A DNA stretch of 64,000 bases. Origin: Nissolia schottii. Taxonomy: Eukaryota; Streptophyta; Magnoliopsida; Fabales; Fabaceae. The notes beneath the pieces are model-generated. The model was not told the DNA's origin. It ran no database searches and saw only the letters and a list, made by a program, of their open reading frames with translations. The position numbers and the translations under genes are program-made. Location of the stretch: contig QANU01015964.1 in assembly GCA_003254905.1 (NCBI GenBank), forward strand, positions 1,595,579 to 1,659,578, written 5' to 3'. This document shows, piece after piece, positions 35,561 through 49,209 of the stretch; the first letter of the stretch is position 1; the number at the start of each line of letters is the position of its first letter.

Positions 35561-37371
35561 AATTATATTAATTATTATTCTATAATAGCAGACAAACTGT
35601 TGGAAAATCCCATTCTAGCTCCCTATCTATTCTAGTGCTATAACCCTACACCTCACATGGCACTGCTAATACACACACCAAGCAGGTTGCCTTCACCACC
35701 CCCCACCACATACATCATATAACTCTATATATTGAGAAATTGATAGGTATTATGAGAGCAAAACATTTTCTTTTAGTATGATTGTTAAGTCAAATTTTTA
35801 GATGGGTTTTAGTAACGGTGGTTTGGATGAGTTCTTAAATTGTATAGGTTGGTATATTTTTATTTTTTGGTTTTGTCCCAATATTTTTTTAAAAGAGTTT
35901 AAACGAGGTATAATTTATGTGAGTCAAATATTGTTTAGTCTCGGAAAATTTTTCACTTTGATTTGCTTGTCCAATATTTTTTTGGGTGTGTGTGTATATA
36001 TGTACACACATATATATGAAGGAAAAAAAAAGGTTGTATGTATGTGATAGAGAAAACATACTGTAACTAATTTACTGATTGGTACATCAAATTTTGGAAA
36101 AGATTATATGCGATGAAGAAAATATGGATGACTGATCACAATGAAAATGTGGCAATTAACAAATGCAACGTAAGAAAATAAATTTTTTATTCTCATAGCA
36201 TCTAATAATTTCTATTCTATAAACATATATTATTATTATCACACTTTCTTTACCTTTATAAATGCTTGCTTGCGTATGAATATGTAGTAGTTTCACTTTA
36301 CATTGTACCAATTATTGGCCCCTTTATTAAGTCATGCTTTACTAGTGTCCCAGCAGCCTTTATTTTTATTTTTATTTTTATTTTTCCATATATATCGTTA
36401 TCGTCTTAATTTATTTTCCACCTTACCTGACATTATGTACTATTGATGATATAAATGTTCATAAAACCAACCATATGCATTGCTACTCATCCAAAGATTG
36501 CTTCGTAAGTTATTTCCGAAAATAAATAAATATATAAATATAGCAAAAGCGAAAAATGGAGAGCATGATTGGAAGTTTGGATGTAAATTACGTATATAAA
36601 TAAATAAATGAATTAAATATGCGCGTGTGACTGTGCTCTAATAAAACTAAAACAGACCCACATGAACTGTCTCCCACTCCATGCCTTGTTGAACTAGTTA
36701 GAGATGGGTACCATGTCACTTTGCTTACCAATCTTGCATACTTTTTAATGAATGAGGGGAATGTGAGAGATGGTTGGACGGTTTTTTCTCTATAGCTTAT
36801 TATGAATTGTGGAGATTAGAAAGGGATGTGCACTATTTGTTTGTTTCCAATAGGAAAAATAGAGAAGATAAAAAAATAAAAATAAAAAGTAGGTACAAGA
36901 CACAATTGGAGTTTCAATGAGTTATAATGGTGCCAGAATATGATTCATCAACAAGAATCCGGATCTTTGCTTAACTAGAAAGTTGATGTCGAGTGTTTGG
37001 GGCCTACTTCTCTGTATTAGTACTATAAGCACTTCCAATAATGCATTGTCGGCGTTGATGAACAGAAGTTAGGTCAGCCATAATTGATGATACCACCTAA
37101 AATAATTAAGATTTAATTTGAATGCAACCATAGTATAAAATAATTTTACACTGACATTTAATTATATATTAGCACATTTATAAATATAATTAACTATCAC
37201 ATTCACTATTTAAAATATCTTGCAAATAAAAGAAATTGATTGACTGGCACTATAAAAGTCTTTACACTGTCTATACACCAAAAAAATAAACTCAAATAAT
37301 CATTCATATTCCACTAGGGAAAAAATAACAGCATCAAAACCAGCTCCTATGCATGTATTGATGCACTGTTT

Positions 37372-37617
37372 GTCGAATAAACCATCAAATAAGCCCCTAA
37401 AGTTTGTAACATTAAACAAATTTATTTTAGTAATTTTAAATCCATCAAATTTGTCTTTATAGTTGGCAAATGTCAATCGTTAGTCGTTTTAACTGGTTGC
37501 TCTATAGATTAATTTGATTGACATTTATTAATTACATGGACAAATTTGATCAATTTAAAATTATAGAGAAAATTTTGATTGATGTTATAAACTCTAGGAT
37601 TGATTTGATGTTTTATT
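37372..37617. mobile_element. MITE, about 246 bp
   Basis: Inverted ends: left AATAAACCATCAAATAAGCC and, reverse-complemented, right AATAAAACATCAAATCAATCC, with further similarity inward for about 70 bases. A possible 8-bp duplication CACTGTTT lies at 37364-37371 and 37618-37625; the left terminal repeat then has four extra bases, so the exact end is uncertain. Confidence 0.65.
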
Positions 37618-38139
37618 CACTGTTTTTCCCACGTGAAAAAATTAAAATAAAATAAAATAATTCATTTAGTTAATTTTGTCACTGATATGGATTCTTATTT
37701 AGCTAGCATTGTCTAGTTAATAAATATACAAAATATGATATATGGAATTAAATTTAATATGTAGAACCACACATTAATATTGTTGATCATAAATTCATAA
37801 TGGAATGATCATAACTCGTTCTCACTGGATGTGCTAGAATTTTTTTAAATAATAAAATACCATGTGTACTATTTAAGCTGCTTAAGGTTAAATAATCGGA
37901 ACTGGATTTGAAGTTAGAAACCAACAGGGATTCGATAAATAAATAATTAATTAAGCTGTATGTTCGATGAGAATAACCCCACGCATCATTATGGGTATAC
38001 AAAAAGTGGACAGGGGTCAAATGATTATTTTGAAATTAAGAATGCAAGTTGTTTTTCTTTTTGGTACCTGAATCCAATTCCAATCTCCTCTTCGATCACA
38101 ACAAGGTCAAAAAGATTTTAGAAACACGACCTTTCAAAC

Positions 38140-38140
38140 A

Positions 38141-38189
<49 letters not shown>

Positions 38190-38206
38190 GTAGTAATAAT
38201 AATAAC
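38140..38206. repeat. (AAT)n microsatellite
   Basis: About 22 AAT units with an interruption by two AGT units near 38188-38195. Confidence 0.95.
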
Positions 38207-39110
38207 TAAATATGGGTTCAAGTTATATCTGAGATGAGTCAAATTCAACATATCGACAACTCAACTCGCTCGAATTAAAAATCATAATCGCTTAAAGTTA
38301 TCCAAGCAATAAATGTTTAGATAACTTTGGTAACGTTCTCAGCCTTTCATGAGCATCAATATTATTCAATAAGCTCAATAAAGCTCATCACAGCTATTAC
38401 AAACACTTAATAAATGCCACCCAACTACTAGAACTAATATGACTATTACATGATATATAAGCGTGAGTTTCATTCATGTTGAGGTATGTTTTTCTATCAA
38501 TTACTTTAACCTCATATTTCACTTACAAACTAACTTGGGCGTTAGAATGTCTTTTACAAGAACCTCCTCCGTCGTTTGAAGCCAACAACTACTGTTATAT
38601 TCACATTCTTTAAGTTTTTGGAACTAACCCAAGGTCGAAGTTACAAATAACATCTCGAAACTATTATGATTTATCTGTAACAAATAATAATAATAATGGT
38701 TATTTATACTGATTTATTAGATATATTGAGGTATTCTTTAAGTGTTGGTTAAGAGTGGGTCTCAATTTTCTTTTAATCAAAATTTAAGAATCACCTCAAT
38801 GTATGTTAGGGTTTCACATTGTTATGAAAGAAAGCTTAGATAACTTTTATATATAGAGAGAGTTGGACACTCCTTTCATGAACTAATTTTTAGGGTTGAA
38901 ACATACTAAATACGGAGATGCAAGGCAACAAAAACATATTTATTGCGTTTTTTCATTTTAAAGATACATAAATTAATTAGAAAAATCTTCATCAGCCATC
39001 TCTCTTATATTTGTTATTTTTTATGTAAAAAAAATTAGTTAAAAATTATATTAAAAAATATAAATTTTAAGTTTTAGATTTTTATCTCATTCTTTAAACA
39101 TATTTCTATC

Positions 39111-39116
<6 letters not shown>

Positions 39117-39145
<29 letters not shown>
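39117..39145. repeat. (TA)n microsatellite
   Basis: Uninterrupted TA run of about 14 units. Confidence 0.95.
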
Positions 39146-39149
<4 letters not shown>

Positions 39150-41078
39150 TTTCACTTATCAACCATTACATAATAGTCTTTAGGCATGTGTCGGTGATTT
39201 TTGGAGAATGGTTCATTTAGTACGTCATGAATGGGCATTTATGATGTCAGGTAAATGTATTTTATTTATACTGAAAATGGGGAAATATTGAAAAAGTGAA
39301 GAGAAGGTTCTACACCATACACTTGTTTTAATTGTTTTGCTTAAATTAAAAATAAGCTCAATGATTAATAAATTGCAATTTGTCGTGGAAGGAGTAAAAT
39401 GATCAGGTGCGTCAATCGGGTACAAAATATTTTAAAAGAGGATATAATATGCGATTGAAGAGCTTTAGTCAGCCAATGGATGAATACCAAAAAGAAAAGT
39501 AGATATGGGTAACCGTTGCTTTGTTGATTTGGGACCCAGCAGCCCAAGTAGATAGAATTTGACTTTGAAACAGTGAAACCAAATAAAATTCTAAAGAAAA
39601 CAGGAAATGGTTTTTATACATGAACGTGAACATGATGATATGGCCAGGCCAGATATTATTAATTTTATAATATATATGAGGTATTATTCTCCTCTCCCAA
39701 TTAAGCTTTGGCTATAAAAGGGGATGATTAGGCACATAACTACAATATTATTCATATGACAAACTTATGAGCGATGCAACCGTGGTGTTGGCATTAATCT
39801 AATCACTAATTTAAGCAAATCTGATTCCGCATCACATCCACACAACAAAGTGACATAAAACCCAACAAACAAGTGGTGGTTCTCATGTCATCCCCATCTG
39901 TATCACTTAATAAGTCTAAAAACAATAAATGAAAAAAATATATAGAGAGATATAAAAGTGTAACAAGAAAAACAGGTGGCGAGCAAAGATGGGGGGCACG
40001 AGGAGGTGATGAGGGGGGTGTTTGTGTGTGTGGGGCACAGACATGAGGGTCCACCAATGATTTGGTATGATGGGCATTTGATTCCGTGGGAGGGTAGATG
40101 ATTATGGAGCGTAGAAGTTGGGAGTGATTGAAGGATATGATATGAGAATTTGAGATAAGGTTTTGGTGATGTTTTGTTTGTTCCTGCCTTTAAGGCCAGC
40201 CGACCATGTTGCTTTCTTGCATTTATAGACTCTTCTCTAGTATTTCTTTTTTCTTTCATTTTTTGGTACAAGTATTTTTTATGATAATTTATAAATTAAT
40301 TTATTTATTTTTATGAATAATACTTAAACACTTTTTTTTTATAATTTGTTCTCAAAAATGGTAAATATTATTTAAAAAGATTGGTAGATTAATTTGTTAG
40401 GTCTCTTTAATATTATCCATTTTTTATTTCGTTTCTTTCTTTCTTTTTGCGTTTTTTGTTTTTTTTTAAGATAATCGTGATTGAGTATTGAACGTGTTAT
40501 AAGGAATATAATATAACTCTCTAAATACTGATTATTTTATTCTTGGGATTTAACTTAAAACCATCAATTTAAAAAATATGAATAAATACCACTCCAATCT
40601 ACATGCGCTTTTATATTTTCTGTTTTTGAATATTATGTGTCAGCAGAGCGTGCGAACCAAATGTCCTATTCAAGGAAACAATGGTATTACTCAGCGTCTG
40701 CACTACACAACAGGGGCCCACTCAGCCGTGGCAGTTGCCACTCCCCCTAACTTCCTCAACTTTATTAGCTGCCTCTATAATGATTGGTCATATCTGTGTA
40801 TGTTATAGAATACTTTCAAGTTTACCACAGAAAATAGAATAAGATTTTAATGTTTTCATTTTATGAATAAATTATATAAAATTTTGAACTTATTAATTAG
40901 TACTAGGAATTTTTTTTGTTGTCAATTCTCCGCACTTTGCAAATGTAGGTAAATGTAATGAGATTAGTGCACTATATATCCATATACTCACACATTGAAG
41001 TAACAACCTTCAACTTAAAAGTTGAAGTGAGAGATATAACCAAAAGATCGATGAAGTGAAAAATGATACTCATTTCTA

Positions 41079-41890
41079 CTTTATTGATCTAATGACAAAA
41101 TTTCTTACTTTACTCACTAAACTGAGGAATCTCACTTTTAGAGGATCTTAACTCATAATAATTAATAGTTAACTCGTACATCATAAACTCTAATATATTA
41201 TGGGGTGTAACTTTTTATGTGATGGAAACAATTTTATTTTAATTTCATTATTATAATATTTTAATATTGGAAAAATAAAAATATTATTTGGAATTGAATG
41301 ATACAAAGTGATGGTATTTAAAATAAAATAAAATTAAGAGAATCATGTCCGTTTCTTTTTAAATTGCTTTGGGTAATTGAATTGTAACGTGAGATGATGC
41401 GGACAATATTTTCATAAATTGAGGGGAAGCATGTGAGTGTAATTGAAGAGATAATTTTTTCATTTGAATGACAAGTTAACATAACTTTATTGATTCAATG
41501 ACAAAATTTCACATTTTACTCACTGAAATGAAGAATCTCATATTTAGAATATCTAAATCTTTAAATCTTAACCCTTGTACGCCCTAATCTCTAACATGCT
41601 CTTCTACGTGTTATGTGGTAAAACTTTTTATTTGATGGAAACAATTTTTTTTAATGTCATTATTATAATATTTAATATTTAAAAAATAAAAATATTATTT
41701 GAAATTGAATGATACAATTTGATGAATATATTTTTTTTTAATTAAGAGAATCGCGTTCATTCCTTTTTAAATTGCTATAGATAATTGAATTGTAATATGA
41801 GATAATGTGTATAATATTTTCATAAATTAAGGGAAAACATGTGAGTGTACGTGAAAAGACTTTTTTTTTTCATTTAGATTAAAATTTAAC
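41079..41890 (+). repeat. two tandem copies of a 406-bp unit
   Basis: Unit 1 (41079-41484) and unit 2 (41485-about 41890) both begin CTTTATTGAT and share blocks such as TTTTTAT..GATGGAAACAATTTT, AAAAATAAAAATATTATTTG and ATATTTTCATAAATT in the same order. No coding capacity. A third, broken copy follows at about 42990-43690. Confidence 0.85.
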
Positions 41891-42989
41891 ATAAAAATGC
41901 AGTAAAATATTAAATATAATAATTCAAAAAATAAAGAGGTAACACATGAAAATGAGACACAACAATTTTATTAGTAATATTGATTTTGAATATTTTAAAT
42001 GCGTCATAAAAACTATACTTTGAATGCAAACACATTACCTCGAAAAATAAAAAGCCAAAGACATGAAAAGAAAGTGCTATATATGAGAGTTTTTTTTTTT
42101 CACAGTAACTATTATTACTTTATTGAATTAATTCAGTAATATGCTACAATATACATGTCTTTTGGTAAAATTTGGAATATATATCTATATATATTTGAAT
42201 TAAGTATTTGGATTTTTTATTTGGTGGAAGTAATTGTAAATTTTGAAAACTAATTATATTATTCATAATAATTGAATTGTTGCTAAAGCTTAATGGCTTG
42301 ATTTGACAAAACTTTTTGAAGGAGTTGTTTTTACTCTCAAAAAGAATAAACTACTTTTTTTTTTACGTTTGGATAAACAAATAAGATATAGGGCTTTTGT
42401 TATTGACTTTGGAGAGCAATGATGCTCTTGGAAGCCATCACAATAAGAGGTTTTTATAACGGACTCTAACTCTATTTTTTTTATTTATAAAAACTCATAT
42501 AACATTAAATTTTAATAAAAATTTAATTATTCCATTTATTATAATTAACTGAAAGTGAACAATATAAATTATTTTTTTAATATTCATGTCTATTATATTT
42601 ATTTTATATTTTTAAAATAACTTAATGATATATTTATCAAACACTGTTCTTATAGCTTATGCTTAGTGAGAGCAACTTTAAGATTATTTTATCTAATATT
42701 ACTATAACTTTTTTAAAGCATCTTTTAGAGAGTCTAAAGAGTTGAGCTTTTAGAGAGCCACATTATTTTGAAATCAAGTCTAAGACTTTGTTTAGTAAAG
42801 CTTTTTAAGGGGGTTCTCTTGCCCTCAAAATAAAGCACAAACAAATTTTTTGTATTTAGTAAATAATAAGCATAATCCAAATTTTTTGATAATTATATGA
42901 TTTTATTATTTGTAATAATTGGATAGATAATGCTAAAGCCTACGTACGAAAGCTTGACCTATAACCATTAACAATGAACAAATACACCA

Positions 42990-43690
42990 TAAAATCTAAC
43001 CGATTATTCTACATGTTATGGGGGGTGATACTTTTTATTTGATGAAAATAATTTTATTTTAGGGTTAAATATGTTTTTAATCATTCATAAAATTTGAATT
43101 ATGTATTTTTCTCCTCGCTAAAAGTAGTCCCTCATGATTTTTTTTAAGGTTTTAATATTTGTTATCATGTTAAGACGTTAACTACAGTTAACTTGACCAA
43201 GGGCGGTGGCTCACAGAGTTGTAGCATATAAGAAGAACAAGACAACAAGGTATGCTGAGATCATTGCGGGAGTAAGCAAAGGAAGTAATAATTGGTTAAT
43301 CATGTCACGCACGTAACCTGCCACATGACCAAATTGACTGTCATATCAGCAGTTAATAACTTAATATGACGGTAGAGACTAAAATCTTATAAAAAAATTT
43401 ACGAGAAATTTTTTTTAGCAAAAGAATGTTATGAGGATAAAATTCACAAAATTCAAAATTTATATAAAACTAAATACTTATTTAATATTAATTTTTTTTT
43501 TATGTGAGATGTCGTGTACAATATTTTTATAAATAAAGGAGAAACATGATAGTGTACTTGACAATTGTTTTATTTGAATTAAAATTTAGCACGAAAAATG
43601 TAGTGAACCTTTAAATATAATAATTTAAAAAATTGTGTAGATGATGCATGTAAATGGAACTCAACACATTTATTAGGAGTATTGATATTT
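42990..43690 (+). repeat. third copy of the 406-bp unit, split by insertions
   Basis: Left part (about 42990-43061) matches the 'ttctacatgttatg...ctttttatttgatg' section of the tandem units. The right part (about 43500-43690) matches 'atgtgagat...aatatttttataaat' and the sequence just after unit 2. Between them lies a MITE-like block, and the SINE at 43689 is inserted at the right. Confidence 0.7.
43062..43488. mobile_element. MITE-like element inside the third repeat copy
   Basis: Ends resemble each other as inverted repeats: left TTAAATATGTTTTTAATCAT and reverse-complemented right TTAAATAAGTATTTAGTTTT, continuing through ATAAAATTTGAATTATGT and ATAAATTTTGAATTTTGT. No clean target duplication. 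About 130 bases of the host repeat are missing next to it. Confidence 0.55.
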
Positions 43691-43874
43691 TTTTTTTAGG
43701 TTGCCTGCCCGGTATCCAAGACTTAGCCTTGACTAATCCGGGTCGACCCGGGTCGCGCAATGGCTATGACGGGTGAATCTCTCAGCAGAGATAATTGCGT
43801 ATACAAGGTCTCGAACTCGGGACCTTGCTTAAGCGATACCAAACTGCTTACTATTTGGACCAACCCCCGTTGGT
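43689..43874 (-). mobile_element. tRNA-derived SINE, copy 2
   Basis: Same family and orientation as 10570-10761: minus-strand head CAACGGGGGTTGGTCCAAAT, B box GAGTTCGAGACC, and A-rich 3' tail. Flanked by a 16-bp duplication, TTAGGAGTATTGATAT (43673-43688) and TTAGGACTATTGATAT (43875-43890), one mismatch. Confidence 0.9.
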
Positions 43875-43890
43875 TTAGGACTATTGATAT

Positions 43891-44591
43891 TGATTGGGCC
43901 TAAACCGAAGCAGCGGTGGGTGTCTTTGGACGTGACGAAGATGTTCCTGCTCCTTAAAAAAATTGGATACAGAATATTACCAAAGTTAAAAAGTGCAAAC
44001 AAAAGTGGCCCTCATCTGAAAAACTAGTTGATAAAAAGTGATGCCTTTGAAGAACTGAGCTGAGAATCATATATAACGGGGAAAGGACAAGAAAAGGAGT
44101 AAATTTCTTTTGCTATATGATATCACATGCCTACTACTTCCTATTAGATGTAATTAAAGTGATAATCTATATAATTAAGGTGTTTCACACGTAACTTTTC
44201 TTAGGGGACAAACAATCAATCTTTTATGCTTATGTAAAAAATTGTGTAAAAAATTTTATATTGTCATATTACATATAAAAATTAAACTCTAATATTTTTG
44301 TATGTATTAACAGTGTAAAAATAATTTATATCATTATCTAATTAAATATTGTTAATTCAGCAAAATTGTTCGGCTCTTTAACAAGAAATTCTTAGGTGAA
44401 CTAAGACTAACCCTTTATTTTTAAACACATTCTAAATAAAAGTGATTTTTCACTTTATGAAACTCAAAAATACTTAGTGGGGGTACATAATAAAAATAGT
44501 ATGACCCATTTTTATTATTTGTGTGATAAAAAATAAGATATTAATCTTATACTCACCCAAAAATTAATTTATCATTTTCCATTACTTCAAA

Positions 44592-44627
<36 letters not shown>

Positions 44628-45833
44628 AGCCAGTACTCTAAAGGTATTTTTAAATAAGTTATAGCTGAAAATGTTTATTGCAAAAGTATTTATTTTAAGT
44701 TTATTAGATATTAAATGTGATTAGAAACAATACAGTCTTTTCACTTATAGATGGTCTTTAAAACATATGTTGATAAAATTTATATATAAAATGATTCAAT
44801 TAAATAATAAAATTGAACTTTATATTATTAATGCATAAAAATTATACTCTCTCCTTCTGCTACTCATGTTTTTTTTTTCCCTTTCATTCGCCCTCAACAC
44901 ATATCATTCGATACAGTGTAAAAGATACTTAAAAAAAAAAACTCAAAATTAACTAAGCTATGATAGTAGATAAGTGAATTTTCTTATTTTCTTAAGTAAA
45001 TATTGTACAAGGTAAAGTCATTTGCACATCTTTATTATTAATTAAATTATCTTAAAAAATAAAAAATTAATGATACTACGTGCAATTTACACATGAGACA
45101 ATTCAATTTTCACCCCGATAGATATTATAATCTGAACTAATTAGTTAGTTTGTTTGATATTTAAAATGACGACGAAGGTTAACAGCATCCAACAAATGCA
45201 CCGACTGTCGATAAAGCATAAAAGGCATTTTGTTTGCCCCCCACTCCAATTCTCTATCTCTAGATCTCTTTTCCATTAAGACTTGCTGGGTAGATAGATA
45301 TTTCATTTTACACATAACCATCATGCTTCCGTTTAAAAGTTGTGAAAGCATATAGAACCATGTCACCCCTCCACTATCGTCACTGCCCACTCAGCACCGC
45401 GAGTGTCCGTATTCAATAGCTCAGAATAATTAAGGATAGGTAGACAAATGCTTTGGTATTCATGTAGTATAGAACAAGATAAAAAATTGCTCGGTACGTT
45501 TTACTATTAAACGTTAACGTGTTAGATTTATGGAATATTATTATCTCTTATTTTTTTTAAAAGATAAATTCATCAAATTTTATAATTATTTTTTAATATA
45601 ATATTTATAGAGAAGCGTATCACAATCTTAAATAATTCATAAATTTTTAAATTTTTTACAAATTTATTTTTTTAATAATTTAACTAATAAAAAGTTTGTT
45701 AAAAATTAAAAAATTAGTAGAAAGCGTTATTATAAAAAATAATAATAAAATTATCCCATAGACACGCGAGAACCCACATTTTCAATAATATACTTTTAAT
45801 GTAATTTTGATGTGTTAATTTTAATAATACATG

Positions 45834-45877
<44 letters not shown>

Positions 45878-47255
45878 CTTTAGGAGCATTAATTAAGAGT
45901 ATTTAGGATATATACGTGCAGGTCCCACACGGAGGGACACTTTGAGAGGTGGATATATTATCCTCATGTGTGAACATAGCCCAAAAATTTAAAAAGATTG
46001 ACTTGGTTACTAGATAGAGAGGTAAGGGGGAAAAACAGTAGGAATGCTTTGCCGGTTATATTGTGACACAAAGTTAAGGCAGCTGGGGCCCATTGGGAGC
46101 AAATGGTGCATATAATAATATAGATGTAGTATATAAGATGCGCTTACAGGTGCTAAGATGATATATGTATGAATAGGCATAATAGGATTCTTGTTCGTGG
46201 ATGAGCTAGCAAAGTTTGTGAATGAGTGTGAACTTAGGCAAAATGCGCATGCTTTTCAAGATCATACATAAAATTATGCATTTTATGGTTTACAAATCTT
46301 CAATTCAAATATACTCGTTTTGCATATTGTCATAAAAATTATCCATTACACAATACAAATTAAAGTTATGAGACATGTGACCATTTTTTAAGGTGAAAGA
46401 AAAAAAATTGATGTATTGTGGGATGGTCAAGCACGCGGGATGCGGAGATTAATTATCATGACATAATGGTTTTGGTTTTTTCATTTGACACTGTTTTGTG
46501 ATGGACTTACTCAGTGAGTCAGAGATAGATGATTAAGCGGATAAGACGATGACCCCCCTAAAGTCATATTATTGCCTATTTGCCTTATTGACTACGGCAA
46601 TTGGGAGCACACGGTTTAATTAGACCATGGACTTGAAAATACTCTTAACTTTCTTTACAATAATAGTTGAAGATTGGTGTTGTGGTTGAGAAAAGACCCT
46701 GCCGCCACAAAACAACTTTTTAATAACTAATTAGTAAGGGCTTTAGTATGTGTTCACGTATTTGATTGAATTACATGTTATTAAATAATTATTGAAATAA
46801 TTTGTATTAATTGTATTATATATAACATATTTTTATATAACTTTTAAGGGTTTAGCTAAGAACATTTGTAAGGAATCTAAAGTGGAATGCTTTTTGAATT
46901 TTAATAGTAAAACTCATTTTTTTGAATACATAAAAAATAAATATAAAGATAAAGTAAAATTATAAGTTAAAATTAATGAATTCAAAAATTACTTATAAAT
47001 GTCAATGGTGTACAAGTATTAACATGCTTTAAATGATTAATTATTACATTTTTTTTCTTATATGTCGATAGTTTATATAAATTTATAAATTATGTGAGCA
47101 CAATTTGATGATTATGTTATTTTAACTGAGATGGAATTTTAAAATTTCAATTATAAAATATTACGTTAATGGAATAAAATAGAGAATGCGAGTGTATTGT
47201 AGTGAAGTTTCATTAAGCGGAAAATTTCCCTCAAAGTAAATACTGATAAAAAAAC

Positions 47256-47295
<40 letters not shown>

Positions 47296-48040
47296 NTTTT
47301 GTTTGGCCAATCACTGTATATACATTCCGTGTAATTTCTGAGTTTCATCATATTTGTTTTGAAAGACTAATAAAGTCCATGTTCTGGCTGCCCTGGTTTA
47401 ATCATAATTATTTTGAATTATTAATAAGTTTGCGCAACAGCACCTCTAGAGTAGTTGGTAGCTAACTTGAGTTTGTTGGTGCTGGCTGCGAAGGACATAG
47501 CTAGGTCTTTCTGAATTAGATTTGACTATTATTGTTGAGTAATGCTTGCCTCCTAGATAGGATAGTATGAACATTATTTGTTACTAAGAAAAAGAAGTCA
47601 AGTCACGTGACAATCACATAGGCACTCATAAATTTTTTTTTTGTTTGATTTATGTTATGAATTTCCTAGGACACTATGTAAGATTTTTATTTTTTTAATA
47701 CATTAAAAGTATTAAAAAAAACATAAAATATTCTATTTTAAATCTTTTAACAAATATTTTTAGAACATTTGTTAGTTTTTTCTCTTATATTATTTGCGTA
47801 TAACTTGCCAACATTAAATTACACTTCTCTTGTATTCACAAAACTTCATGATATACATATATACCTATATTTACATTCATATGTGTGATTCAAGTGATAT
47901 TACTTCAACTTTTAATCATGTGAGAGGGAAGTCTTTTCGCCCTTCCAATTTTGCATTTCATTAATTATTCATATAATGAACTCAGGCATGTTAAGTTTCA
48001 AGATTAGAGTTTAGGGATATAATTAGAGAGGCGGCCTGAC
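43891..48040. other. intergenic desert with AT microsatellites
   Basis: No gene found. AT runs lie at 44596-44624, 45837-45876 and 47261-47295, the last followed by a single N at 47296. The minus-strand frame at 45145-45390 has no recognisable domain. Confidence 0.45.
45837..45876. repeat. (TA)n microsatellite
   Basis: Uninterrupted TA run of about 20 units. Similar runs lie at 44596-44624 and 47261-47295. Confidence 0.95.
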
Positions 48041-48595
48041 AGATCACTACAAAGAAAATAATAAATTAGCTTCTGTTGGTTTTGGACCTAATAATTTCCC
48101 TCAAAACCTATTTCGCATCTGATATACCACACTATGCATGCTCGAAGCTTCTTTACGTTGTGGTTGAACATCTCGTTCAGATTAATCTGATCATCGTTGA
48201 TAGAACCACAATTGAGCTTCGATTTCTTCACCTCATTATTGTTGTGGTTTTGGCTCTGACATTCTCAACAATTATCGCAAAGACACCCACTTGTTTTGAG
48301 ATATAACGAAACTTTCACATTTTGTTAGCTATTAGATTTTTCGATGAATTTGTGTTAATAAATAATAATATATATTAATCTAATAAAACAAAGAGGAAGA
48401 CAACAATGGGCAAACTCACGACCAAACAATTACCACCAAGCATTAAGTTTGAGAATTGATGCCTATCATACTTTAGAGATTGAAAAACTATATAAGAAAA
48501 TAGATGTATAATTGGGGGTTTGTGGAATGATTTTCATAGTTAGTAACCTTTTGTGGTGTAATTAGTGGATTTTTGTGGTTTGGTATTTTAGTAGA

Positions 48596-49154
48596 TGTTA
48601 TGGACTTAATAGTCTTGGATCAAAACTCCTTACTTTTAGGATAGACTAGAGTCTTGAGTCAAGAGTCCAAAATTACTTTACTCTTAAGAAGGATTAAAGT
48701 TGAGTCAAAAGTCCAAAAGTTCTAACATTGTAGGTCCATCCCATATTGAAAGGCCCAAACGACTAGGAAATCCAACTCAAGATATATCACGCGAAAGTTG
48801 TGGAGCCATGTAAAGATAAGTGTAAGTCTTTATCTTATCCTACTTTTCTATAACGGTTAGCTAGTAACAACTTGAGATTAGTGCTAACTGATTCGTTTCA
48901 CATCATCCGAAATAATCATCTCTATCTCAACTCCTCACACTCTCCTATATAAGCACATAGTCTCAACACTAACTATGTATGTATAGTTCATACTAAAAAT
49001 TATTGTAAACACTTGTGCTAACTGAACGTTAGATTGCCTTTACAGGCACACCATGCCACCTTCACCACAAGCACAAAGAAATCAACATTGTTGCTTTCGT
49101 CAAAGCACCTTTTCATCTATCTATTGTGTTCAGATAAATTCATCATTTATAACA
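48596..49154 (+). mobile_element. LTR-like block between 50-bp direct repeats
   Basis: Starts TGTTATGGAC and ends ATTTATAACA (TG...CA with inverted ends TGTTAT/ATAACA). It contains a TATA-like CCTATATAAGC near 48953 and text near 49040 resembling LTR 3' ends. The flanks share a direct repeat of about 50 bases (48537-48591 and 49162-49209, ending GATTTTTGTGGTTTGGTATTTTAG). No gag or pol, so a solo LTR or fragment. Confidence 0.55.
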
Positions 49155-49209
49155 CTTTTTATAGTTAGTAACCACGTAATTAGTTGATTTTTGTGGTTTG
49201 GTATTTTAG

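Larger units (their letters stand above)
35561..40944. other. intergenic desert with one MITE and microsatellites
   Basis: No gene found. Contains (AAT)n at about 38140-38206, (TA)n at 39117-39145, TTTTTA repeats near 36360-36385 and the MITE at 37372-37617. Fragments near 37125-37260 (ATTTTACACTGACA...CTTTACACTGTC) look like the ends of a further old MITE. Short frames here have no recognisable domain. Confidence 0.45.

Noticed and set aside
38049-38237. Frame rich in isoleucine at 38.1 kb
   Set aside because: It is simply the (AAT)n microsatellite read as protein.
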